NCBI GenBank assembly: GCA_900088475.1
Contig: FLMG01004655.1
Span: 1 to 51,152, forward strand
Length of the DNA stretch: 51,152 nt
Direction: 5' to 3'
Origin: Hyphochytrium catenoides
Lineage: Eukaryota; Sar; Hyphochytriomycetes; Hyphochytriales; Hyphochytriaceae
This document shows positions 37,901 to 48,588 of the stretch, piece after piece. Each line of letters starts with the position of its first letter. Position 1 is the stretch's first letter. The position numbers were made by a program, and so were the translations under genes. The notes below the pieces were generated by a model. The model saw nothing but the letters and a program-made list of their open reading frames with translations, ran no database searches and had not been told where the DNA came from.

Positions 37901-39611
37901 AACGGCTCTCCCGGTTCCCTTTCTAGGTCAGGAGGGGCCAGATCTGATTCTTGGCTGCTTGCCCTGGCCGGCTGGTCATCAACCTCCTCCTGTGCTGTGG
38001 AAAGAGAGAGGGCAATAGCTTGGGCCATTAGAGCCTCCTCATCGAGTTCAGCATCAGGCCCTCCTTCCATGCTGCCTAGAGCACTTCTGGTCCAAGGGGC
38101 GACGGCAGATAGAGAACTGTCTTCTTCCCCAACTTGTCTGGATTCGTCAGCATCCTGTGAAGAGTCCATCCTATGAGCGGAAATTTGCATTCCGTCTCTC
38201 ACAGAACCCAACTCAGCTTTTAACGGCTCTCCATGGCCCTCTACACCTTCTTCGAGTTCCATAGATGAGAGAGACTGGGTGCCCTTCAATGTCATCAAGT
38301 TAGGTTCATCCTCAGCTAGGAGACCACTACACAAACTACTCACCATTTGAGACAAAGCGTTCCTGCGAGTGCTGTCCTCACTAGCGACTGCCTCTTCTTG
38401 TCGGCTACCGGATGTGCGAGCGGGTGGAGCGACGGACTGGGAAGTCCCTAAATCACCGTTTGCCTGGCCGGCCTTTCCGACCAAAGCAACCGGTAGTGAC
38501 TGGAACACGCCCTCAGAGTCAGGAAGATGTGAAGCGCTAGCAAGTAGCATCTTCACAGCAAGTAGAATCGCATGCAGACTCCCGTCCTCGGCTGCCCGAG
38601 CAATGAATCTCCCTACATGCAGTTGGAATTCGTCCGCTGATAATGGAGGTGCTGCTCACGATGTTAATAAAAATACTTGCATCTCATCAGCATTCGGCTA
38701 AAGCTTACCTGTGTAATCAGGGATAAGTGGAGCCACAACCCTCTCAACTTGCTCCTTTTCTTTTTTCCTTTTCTTTCTCTTATCCTTCCCCTTAGGACCC
38801 GACACTTGCTCGGGGCGTCCGCTCCCACCTGCTACTAAAGGATGGCTCAATATGGCTCTGTATAGTAGCGGTTCTGTGTCGCGGATTTGCTGGAGCATTG
38901 GGATGAAGACGCGCTGGTCGACGGCACCTGCCAGCAGGTCTTCTGACGATGGCTCCCCACCACCCAAGGCGTCTCGGGCCAAGGTTTCAGTCCCGCTCTC
39001 ATCGCTTCCATGATCGTTACCTGAAGCAATAGCTTAGCAAAATATCCACGGCCAAACGGAGAAATAGCAGTCGCACAACCTTCTGTCGTGTCTTCTGTCT
39101 CAGCTTCTTTATTAGCTACTTTGTCCCGTCCCTCTTTCTCCTCTCGCTTGCTTGTGGACTCAACCCTTCGCTCTAGAAAGAATCTAGTCAGCTCTTCTAC
39201 TTTCCTCCTCCGCACAACATCCTTTCGCTCCTCGGTCGCCTTTATGTCCTTCTTCGCCTGCATCAAAGAGTGATCATTCACTGCCATTATTTAGATTCAA
39301 AACTGTGCTGAATAATAGCAAACCTTGACCGGATCAACGGGCTTTCTTCTCACGGGCGGCTCTGGCCTCCCTTCTAGAGAGAGCTGCACTAACCCTTCCC
39401 GTGTTATGAGATCATTACGTTCAGCACACAGAGCGCTTAGCTCCTCCTTCATAGACAACGTCAGACCAGATCTGTTGAAAGTAGGACTGTACCTTAGAGG
39501 ACTTACCAACAGCTGCTGTGAGCGCAACTCCGAAGCATACTTATCCTGAGCATCCTCAAGTTCATGGAGGACGCTAGGACGTCGGATGCTGCTCCCTCTG
39601 GCGCCCAGCAT
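22946..39611 (-). CDS. Giant HECT E3 ubiquitin ligase with UIM, three SPRY, two UBA and MIB/HERC2 domains
   Basis: The product is roughly 4,400 residues, encoded by many short exons plus one exon of over 6 kb (about 38640-32353). Order of parts: ATG 39611; charged coiled coil; Lys-rich patch; UIM (EEALMAQAIALSLS, near 38020); SPRY1 (36520-36050); beta-rich domain opening SGEWELKSM (near 35540); UBA1 (MMEMGFPRDWC) and UBA2 (LVEMGFPVTWC) (31355-31010); SPRY2 (30905-30205, with SWAYDGW); an acidic run (28310-28235); MIB/HERC2 (27695-27500, VVRGPDWKWKEQDGG); SPRY3 (26800-26100); HECT (24140-22949). The catalytic Cys is TGC at 23083-23081 in TCFFSLSLPAYS, and the chain ends GWADA. It transfers ubiquitin from an E2 through that Cys; UIM/UBA bind ubiquitin and SPRY/MIB probably recruit substrates. 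RFVWARSRMP resembles the HERC-type HECT group. Confidence 0.85.
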
Positions 39612-39864
39612 CTGTGGCAACACCCAATGCACAAGGCTTGGGACTTCGCTATTGTAACATAAGTCTTCCTTGAGGTTAATTCTTTGACGACGGTGACTCT
39701 ACGGTTCCGGTACGCAATCTCTCTGTCGGGTAGCTTCTGATGCTTGCAGGGGTGAAGTATGATTGAAGGTTAGCCTATCTCGACTCAGCCGCGTAGCGCC
39801 AGGGTCAGATGAGGACCTCTGACTGAAACTTGCTGCATGTGATGGTCACTTATGCTCTACCGCC
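39612..39864. other. Short gap upstream of the HECT gene
   Basis: These 253 bases separate the HECT start codon from the 3' end of the small membrane-protein gene on the same strand. They should hold the HECT promoter and 5' UTR. No motif stands out. Confidence 0.4.
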
Positions 39865-40342
39865 TCAAGTATGAGGATGCACCGATGCACCACACGCCAA
39901 GAACAGAATATCGACCTGAGTCTCTACCATGATGCGAATTCTCTGAAATCTTCGTCTGCGGATCCCTTTCTTTGAGCTTCCTTGTAACTTGTGCGCTCTT
40001 TCCCATCTTGGATATTCCAAGAAATTCGTCATTCTCATCCTCTCTCTTTGAAATTCCAATATTTGTGCAACCGTTCCATGTATTATTATTACTACTATTG
40101 CCGTTCCCAGCTAAGCGCATACAGTCCCTATTATTACAGCGATGGCTATTTTAGTAGTTGAAGTCTTCCAAGGGGCATTTTTCAGACGATGCGGACCACG
40201 ATTAATTAAGCCTTTATAAGGCCAACGAGGATTGTCAAACAGATGAAAAGTCTCATGAGGATTCAGCACCAAGCCTGGCTCTTTGCTGTTGCCGAGTTGC
40301 GGTCCTGCTTGCCAAATAGAGCCTGGTGTCGCCTCTTGCCAT
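39865..40342 (-). CDS. Small single-span membrane protein, possibly mitochondrial
   Basis: I cannot name this protein. A clear coding block (LINRGPHRLKNAPWKTSTTK) leads into one membrane span, IAIALGTAIVVIIIHGTVAQ, if a 27-nt intron (40138-40112) is removed. A basic amphipathic segment follows (FQRERMRMTNFLEYPRWERA). A basic N-terminus, one span and a charged tail recall small accessory subunits of respiratory complexes, but no family is matched. ATG 40342-40340 gives MARGDTRLYLASRTATRQQQ, which looks like a mitochondrial presequence, joined through an intron ending CCTTATAAAG. Reading through that intron instead gives NPHETFHLFDNPRWPYKG in frame. The 3' end is also uncertain: two frames close at 39857 or 39865. 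Confidence 0.4.
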
Positions 40343-40993
40343 GAATGTACCAGCAATTCTTTCACCCGATAGAAGCGAATACATGTGCGAACCCTTTGCT
40401 CAAAACTTGATAACAGGGTCAGGAACTAAGTTGTGGTCTGAGACAACTGATAATTGCTGTGCTCTATTGACGAGGAGTGGTGGTTCAGAGAGTAGGCGGC
40501 AGCAGGTTGGAGAAAGAAAGGAGACAATGTGCGAACAGTCTAGCAAGGCGGGTCTTATATCCATAATTAAGCCTGAAGGACCAGATATCTTGCACCTTGA
40601 AGAGTTGTATCTGCAGGGGTAAGTCACCTATTTACTCAGCGAGACTGCATATCTTTAGAACACTGCTCCTCCTATGAAGAAGGCTAGTTGGAGAATCCGA
40701 TGCAGCTCCTATGCCTCAGGATCATCCCGGAAGAGATTTTGACGTAAGCAAGCTACCCTTTAGCAGCGCTCTCCGGCTTGAGTTTGCGAATGTAGGAGAG
40801 CCATTCATATTTAACTTGGAGCAGGCGACCTTTCTTTGTTAACGCCTGCTGCTATTAGGCCTTCTATGAGCATCTGAGGCGGTATCAAGAAGACAACCGA
40901 AACGCAAGCTTTAAGGAGGGCGGAAGTCCTGTTCAAAGGCTAGCTATCCCTCCGGAAGTGGAGCAGGGGCTTCCCACTGAGACTCCCCAGTAA
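40341..40993 (+). CDS. Unknown protein, weakly Sen54-like
   Basis: ATG 40341-40343 opens a 92-codon exon ending near 40620 (GPDILHLEELYLQ). A second exon after AACACTG...ATGAAG continues RLVGESDAAPMPQDHPGRDF and ALRLEFAN. A third after CTGCTATTAG reads AFYEHLRRYQEDNRNASFKE and stops at TAA 40991-40993. The stretch P-x-GP-x-x-LHLEELYLQGRL resembles the segment of the tRNA-splicing endonuclease subunit Sen54 around EEALYL, but the match is short and I do not assign the name. If the last intron is retained the protein ends at 40842 instead. With the longer end, the last 50 bases overlap the end of the convergent PDZ-ANK-WW gene. Confidence 0.4.
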
Positions 40994-43900
40994 TACTGTT
41001 GTAGTAGTAGACCTTTCCACTGTCTCCATCAATGGCTTCCATCCAGTTTGGTGGTAGTACTCTACCGCTTCCCTCGCTGCCCTGTGGGTCAGTAGTGGAA
41101 TGGTTCAAACCTGCCTTTGCAGAGTGCTCACTGGAAGCCAATGAACTTATCAAGCCTTCGCAGTGCTTGAAGCCAATATCCCGAGCCAGCGCAAAAGCGG
41201 AAAGGCCCAACTTGTTCTGAGTGTCCTTCATGCCAGTGCCCATGTTGATAAGGGCTTGTACACACGCAGCATAGCCTCTCTGTGCTGCAATATGCAATGG
41301 ACTATCCCCATTCTCGTCAACCAGGTGGACGGATTCTGGAGCCGTCTCAAGCAGGTACAAACACATATCTTCTTCACCCCTCTCGCAAGCATAGTGCAAG
41401 GGAGTTCTCGCTGCATGATCAGGCGTAATAAGATCTGCACCGTGCTGGGCAAGTAATTCGAGGATGCGTCTGGAGACAGCCATGTGTGCCGGGGTCATCC
41501 CGGCGTAGTTACAGACTCCCACCTTGGCCTCGCTACTCAAAAGGAAGTCAACAACTTCAAAGGCATCATTCGCGGCGGCTACGTGTAGAGCCGTATCTCC
41601 TGCATATAATCTTAGGGCTTAAAGTGCTATCAATTGGAAGAAGGGATAGGCTCGCACCTCTATTATCTCCGACATCAATCCACTGAGGCGCAAAACTGAG
41701 TAAAAGGGCAAGGCATTGCAACTGGTTGGTTGCTGCCGCATAATACAAAGGAGTCCGCCCGTACTGGTCCATAGTGAAGACGTCGAACCAGTCGGTAAAA
41801 TACTCTAAGCATTCAAAGTGCCCGGCACTGGCAGCGGCGTGTGCGGAGGTTGCGAATTCTGAATTCATGCAGCTTGTGCAGGGAATTGCACCAGCGACAG
41901 CCTCTGGACTCCACAGGGAAAGAACGCACCTTGGATAAAAGAGAGACAAAGATTGGTCACAAACACAGGGAGGGGGCTACAATCAATCCCAAAACTGTGG
42001 AAAAAGGCCATCAGGATATTGAGGTACCACAAGGAGAGGATAAATAGAAGCATGGGGGGTAAGTAGGCCTCACCCCATGTATCCTGTGCCACCCCACTCC
42101 TTCGGCGTCATGGTGAGCGTCAGCAGCTTCCATTGTCCCTCTTCCCATCGCTGCACGGTCACCTTGATGGGTTTATTCATGTTCAACTCCACCTCCTCAA
42201 GAACGGCCTTCAGGTCATTGTGATTCTCATGGCTGACTGATCCGAAAGTCGTCAAGTAGTCGTAGGCTCGTAACCCGGCAGCTTCTGCTGGAGAATCGGG
42301 GGATACGGCATCAATAACTGAAAATGGGTAGGGTAGCTGGCCTGTGCTCGAGGTTGTACCAGACCGGGGTCCGTAGGTGGCAAGACTAGAAGCCTCTTGT
42401 AGATAGGTAACGTCCTCTGTTCCGCCTTCATAGTCGGAGGGTGACCAGGGCGTAATACTGCAACCCAGCAGTCCAGAACCTGACCAAGCGTGAGGAACTA
42501 GAGGCAGAGTCATTGTGATCCATTCGTTTGCCATCCACCGTTGTAGAGTGACGAGAATCTCCCTGCCTTCGTTCTCCTTCACTTCTGTCAGTATACTCTT
42601 GAGGTTCTCCTGACAAGAGGAGGCCGTTACACTGCCAAACGACAGAATATAGTCTCCGACAAACAGACCTGCATCAGACGCAGGAGATCCCTCAGCGATT
42701 GAGTCCACTGCTGCAAAGGGCTGCATAGGTTCTTCTTCTGGCCCCGAAACTCCGTTAGTGGCGTATTCCTCTTCCTGAGCTTGGATAAGAGACAGCTCAC
42801 AGCCGATCAGACCCTTGCCGCTCCATTTTTTGGGTTTAATTACTAATCGAAGAAGTGAACTTTCCCAGCCCTGAAAGCGCTGGACCCAGATACCCAGTTC
42901 TTGTCCCTCCGTAAGCCTTATGAGCTCCACAATTGGAGTCATGGAGTCTTTACAAGTTGTCTCATTGAGCGAGCCGATTTGAATGACCAAATCGCCAGGG
43001 GCAAGGCCAGCTTCTTCAGCAGGAGAAGATGGATGGACGACGTCAATTGTGGCGAAAGGAGAATGCGGTGGGCAATCCTGTACGCCATCATCTACAACAT
43101 GACTTACAGAGAGCCTTCCAGTTGGTAAAGGTGCAGAAACCTCAACAGGCGGGCCATCTTCTTGAACTGCCACCAAAGAGCAACCTATTAACCCTTCTCC
43201 CGCCCAAGGAGCGGGAGTTAGCTGAAGCTTCACAATTTGCGAGTCATCTCCTCCGTCCGTTTTGCGGACAATATGGACTGTGATTTCTTGATTCTCTACG
43301 CTCTTAAGATATTCTTGGACCTCGGTCTCCGAAAAGGGTTTACCGCCTGGTTCTATAGATAGGGTTCCAAGGCAGAGCACAGAGTCGCCGTCTTGGAGTC
43401 CTGCCTGAGCAGCAGGAGAATTCACGAGCACGTTTTGAACTCTTAACCAAAGAGGTATCGGGAGATCTTTGGAATCCTTTCCAAAGGACCCTTGCTCCTT
43501 GACCGTTATGGCGAGACCTCGGTCTGTGCTGGCGGTCCTTTCGATTGGTGAGACGACTTGAGTTGTTTGTTCGCAAGGGGCTTCTTTGTCCTTTTGCGGC
43601 ACGGTAGTACATTGCTGTTGGCAAACCGAAGTAGAGCCAGACACCTGGTCATCTTCAATAGTCTTCGAGTTCACAGACTCAGAAATTGACCGTTGACCTT
43701 CATCCTCAGGAGAGCCCGTTCTCCCCTCCTTAGCTACGGTATCAAGATTGGAAGCCTGATCTGATTTGTCCGCCGCACTCGTCTCACTCTTTATGGTGGA
43801 GCTTACAGGCTCCGCCGATGAGACTACTTCGCCTTGTTGTTGTCCAGGGTTGACAAGACGATTATCGGCACTCTGAGAAAGAGAAATCGCGGCTTGAATC

Positions 43901-46900
43901 TCCTTCAATTTGCTATCCACCGCACGAAATTCTATGTAGAGCGGTCTTATTTTGGCCTTCTCTTCCGTGGTAGGTTTACGCTTGTGTTGAAACTCAAATG
44001 TGGAGCACCAACCACTTATTTCAGCTTTGAGCGCGTTGTGGCGATGCTGATAGTGCGTCAGTGCCTGCTGTAGCTCCTCAAATGGTACCCTTTCAGGAGA
44101 GCTCTGTTTGCCAAGACCTATAGAGAGAGTACCACAATGGATGTCATGTCAAGTATCAGGCGGACATCTTTCTGTTGGCCATGCTCGCGTTCTACTTCCT
44201 CTAACCCTCATGAAGTTCCACTTACTCTCTGACTTTACTGCTGTTTGCTCTTTCTGGCTTAATAAGTTGATGGTCTTATCAAGAGCATCAAACAACCTAA
44301 ACAGCGGCTGAAGCGTCTTCTTTTCTGTCAGGTCTATAAGCGACAGGGAAGTTTGAAGGGTGTTAGCTAAGTAGGCCAATCTGAAAGGAGCTACGGGCCG
44401 AAGGCTATTTGGTACAGAACGTAGACCATCCCTGTAAACTTCTTGACGGGCGTCAAGAACGTACGGTTAGGGGTTGTGGCGGGTAGTGGCACTACCGTGG
44501 AGTGTTAGCCGTCCAGAACCAAAAACGTGACGCCCGACGGGCTACAACGCAGCGACGCAGTACCTGGATCCTTGCCACTCCTCGTCTTGCATGTCTCCAT
44601 CCATTTCTTTATGATGAGCTTAACCTCTCGCTTGTACTTCACAAATTTGTCTCGAGCTTCAGCGTCCTTATACTTCTCTGGGTGCGCTTGGCAATCATTC
44701 ACTCGGCGTACAATTTTCTCCACTACGGCCAAATGGTCCATAGGTATATGCGACTAGAGACGGAGGCGGATAAATTACGTTTAGAAACTCAGATAGAGAC
44801 AGATTGTGGCAAAGAAAGAACGTTTTAGGGCAGAGTAACGCAATAGAAGCCTACACTTCTAGTGTGGATAGGTACAACCTTCAAACAATGTAGAGTTCGT
44901 TCCAGAGATACGATCTCTTCTCCTTGTTGTGTGGGGCCAGCGGGTTGCTCTATAGTTGCCATTCTGGTCTTAAGTTTCAGATGGTACTCCTCTAAAAGGT
45001 GGAACCGCACAAAGTGTTGCTTTATCTCCTTCTTATCTTCAGTAGTAGGGTCTCTTCCATGTGTCTCCTTGAAGTTTGTGATCCATTCCTTTACCTTGCT
45101 CTTGATTGCAGCTTTATCAGCGACACAACGCTGCTCTTCATCCCTCAACTTCTCGGCTGAAAAATTGCATAGATCAGCTGGTGTCCCCAAGCTCTCTTTC
45201 TGAATGGCATTTCTTCTTTTGGGAGATGGCGGGGCCAGGGCAGAAGCCTGGGTGGTCGGTGCTTGAGTAGAGTTCTCTGATCGTCCTTCTATCTTCACAG
45301 CAATTGGGTTTGGTGGCTGCTGTTTGAAAGTGGGCGCTGATGATGACAAACCAAGCGCTGGAGCTGTTTCCAGATTAGCTGGGTCAGGCGAAGGCACACT
45401 CGCGACTGGTATTGGGGAGAGCGTGCTGTCGCAAGCGGCTCCCGCTTGAATTATCTCTGCTTGAGGTATCTCTTCACATTTTTTCGACCGGGGGCCAGTG
45501 TCGTTGGCCTCAACGATTGCGAGCTCTTCAGTGGCCAGCTGCTCTGATCTCCTAGCAACCTCTTGAATTCTCTCTTCCAGATCCTTGTACTGGCGATAAA
45601 TAGCGGAAATCGCCTCCTTGTCCGTACGATCTGGGTCCCTCCCTACAAAGGATTTCCGGCAATTTGTCAGTTCGGTTGAGAGAACAGCCCTTTCAACCTT
45701 GACCAGATCATCTACCCCAAGAAGTACCTTCTCGAGCTCGAAAAGCGACAACCCAATCCGATATGGTGGACTTAATAGCCTTCTTCAGCTTCAATAACCT
45801 GCGGAGCTCAACCCCAAGCTGGGGTCGACTCATCTTGCTAAGGTCTTGAAACTGGCCCTGAAGAGTAACATCCAGACATTGTAACTGCGGTGTTTGAATA
45901 GAGTTTCCTTTTCCATCTCCAGAAAGGGAGGTTTCTGAAAAGGGGGCTTCCTTATCCCTCTCATTCGCTGTGTCTGCCATTTTGACCTGATGGTTAGGTG
46001 TGGGAGGACCGGATTTAATCGGCGACGGTGGCTTCAAAGGAGAAGATGGTCTTATTGGGGAGGCTGGTCTCTGTTCAGTTGGCTGGGGACCAGGTTGCCG
46101 CTGCTGCAGCACTTTAAGTGCTTTTTCCTCTATCCGAAACTGCTTCAATGCCACCTGCTGCTCGTCATTCGTCTGGCTTCCCGATCCCTGCTGGTCTCTA
46201 CGATGATGTCGGGGATTGGTGGCGTAAACCATGGTTAGCTTGTAAAGCTCCATGTTGGGGCTTCGTATCCTGTGCACGTACCGAATGTGGCGAATCCTGC
46301 TCTGCTTCTCTTCCTGTAGCCTTTTCATCTCCAACTTCTTCCGCTTTAGTTCTTCCAGCTCTTTCGCTTTCTGTTCCCTGAAGGAGTGAAGGATATAGCT
46401 CAACGTGCTTCCCTCTTCCCTGTGTACAGACCGTAATAATCACACCTTTTGCGCTTTGCGGATTCCTCTTCCAACAATTCCTGCTCTCTTTCCCACTCTT
46501 GGATTTTCCGTTCCTGTTCTGCGATTGCAGCTAACCGGACAGACTCGGTTTTCAAAAACTGGCGATACTCATCTGTACTTAGAGTAAGTACGGTCTCATG
46601 GGTTACACTATGTCCAGTTCCAGGAGAGGTGAAGCAGTTACCTGACAGCCTATCTTCCCTCATCATCCTCACTTCGTCCTCTTTCCTACGAATCTCCTCT
46701 CTGAGAACTGATCGCTCCAGCTCTCTTGCCTGGCAAATGAGAGTCAATCCCACAGTCAGGGGTATCCGAGCCTAAAGTGGGGTAGTGTACCTCTTGCTCT
46801 AGCCGCTCCGCCTCCTTTCTCTTTCTCTCCTCTGCCTCAAGCATCGCTTGCCGCCGCTGTTCCAGCTCTTTTTTATGCTTTTGCACCCTCTCTTCTGACT

Positions 46901-47706
46901 CGCGAGCTTGCCTCTCTTTCTCAAGTCTATAGAGAAAGCCTTTAGCTTCATAGAAAATTGTGGACAACTTGAGAGTAGGCTTGCCTTATCTGCTCCTGAA
47001 TTCGCCTCTTCCTCTCTTCCTTTTCGACCTCTTTCTGGTTGTCTTTCTCTGCAGCCAGGACTTTCCTCATTCTGTCTTCTTCTTGCTCCATGCGGAGTCT
47101 TTCTTCTCGCTGACGAAGCCGACGTTCACCCTCGGCTGCACAAAATAAATCTATTGAGAGACGGATATTGATCTGTGTTACCATAAGCAGTGCTGACGTT
47201 TGTAGGTGTAGTCCTCAGCTTCCATGGTCTTTACTTCCATTCGGCGCCTCAGTTCTTCAATGCGAATATCTCGCTGCCTCTTATTCTCCGCGGCGACGCT
47301 GATATCACGGTCCTTCTGCATCCTCGAGACATGCTACATTCCAAGCGACTAGGGGTGAATGGACGAATACTTAGAGCATTTTCACTTTCACTGATACGCC
47401 AACCTGTAGCATGCTGAATCTGTCCGTAGGCATGCGAATCTTCTGTGCAGCAGATGAGCTGGTAGGCATTCCTTGCCCTGCGGTTGTAGAGAGAAAGAGG
47501 TCAGTCTCTGATAAGGCGGAGAAGACTGATAGTGGAGAGACCCCCGCACCACTAGCAAACACTGTGGGTGCACTAGGAGTCTGGCCTTCCCGAGAACCGG
47601 AAGCTCTGTTGAGTGAGACAAGAGCCAATTTTGGGAGTGTTAGACCACACGCTGCGATCAACACTTTTATAAAAATATCGTCGAGGATTTTACCGCAGGT
47701 CGCCAT
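40944..47706 (-). CDS. Coiled coil - FAM13-type x4 - PSMD9-type PDZ x4 - ankyrin - WW fusion protein
   Basis: This is one long spliced frame. ATG 47706 begins a 100-residue low-complexity region, then a strongly charged coiled coil (47330-46240). A Pro-rich linker precedes four FAM13-type helical modules (about 45850-45560, 45190-44960, 44660-44290, 44090-43870) of the form L..K..IK..I..W...F....GR.P...DK..I...Y..Y..L. Four PSMD9/Nas2-like PDZ units follow (43500-43160, 43085-42790, 42730-42450, 42330-42065). Each has SPA..AGL..GD near its start and W.G.GL.GC at its end. The fourth crosses an intron (GTGYMG|CVLSLW) straight into ankyrin repeats (41880-41180), proving the parts belong together. 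A WW domain (LPPNWMEA...YYYNSITGESQWE) and TAG 40946-40944 close it. It is probably a scaffold; PSMD9 itself is a proteasome-assembly chaperone. Confidence 0.75.
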
Positions 47707-48588
47707 TGTTGTCGGCCTCAGGATTCGTCTGGCTAGAGTTGATCTTTATCTCTCTGTACTGTGGTTTGCTGTCGGTCAAGGAGAGGTGTGGTTCTCTTTC
47801 GTGTTCGGAGGTGAACTCCTTCCGCCCAATCTGGATGGCTGTGGGCATCCTTGGGTCAAAATAAGCTGCACACTATTCCCTTGTCCACAGGCCAGCCCTG
47901 CGATGACATCCAGGTGCTAGCTACCAAGCCGGCGACAGATCATCCCACCAAAGGATCTGAAGACCCACACCTTAGATTAACTCTCAGCACACATGCCGAC
48001 ATTATGCTATACCTAATTCTCAGCGTTGTACAATAAAAGACAGCGCCTGCTTGAGAAGAGAACAGCATTTCGATGACAGTCTCGTGAGGATCTCATCATC
48101 AGGCTCTGCGATCAACTTCACATGCCGAAAAGCTCATAAGAGGCAAGGAAGGAAGGGCTACGAGCTCAGAGCTCGGGGCAGAGGAGGAGGAAGAGAACGA
48201 AGACAAGGGCGTTACGGGATCACCGGCCGTTAGCGGCCTCTCAACGAAATGTCTTCATGGTTATCATAGTCCTGCTTGCTGTACAGACTGGGAAGCTGAA
48301 GCTGCACTAAGAGCGCAAAGAGACGACTTCTTCTCTTGCCTGACTGGCTGTCCTGCAGCGAAGCGAATAAACTCTCTTGCAAGTGCACACGGATCCCACA
48401 TGCTCATCTTATGGCACCAAATCTGCTATCACCACCGTTGCAAACATCTCTTACCGCTATCTACCCGTTTGGTTTCGACACCGGTGGCTCCTCATACGGT
48501 TGGACTCCGGAAACACGAACACCCTGTCACTCTGGGAGGACTATCTTTTATATAAGAAGTTCTTAGCAGCACTGCAGTCTTTAGCTCA
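47707..48588. other. Intergenic region between symplekin end and fusion-gene start
   Basis: This 880 bp stretch should hold symplekin's 3' UTR and the fusion gene's promoter. A TATATAA-type sequence lies at about 48548-48556. It is far from the ATG at 47706 and on its own is weak evidence. Open + strand frames at 48336-48643 resemble no protein family. No repeat or RNA gene is seen. Confidence 0.4.

Noticed and set aside
39462-39496. Possible 35-nt intron in the HECT N-terminal exon (GTAAGT...CAACAG)
   Set aside because: The frame stays open through it, and removing it shifts the frame into a worse reading.
47411-47920. 169-codon + strand frame with an ATG start
   Set aside because: It is antisense to the first exon of the fusion gene, matches no family, and the - strand exon joins in frame to the coiled coil.
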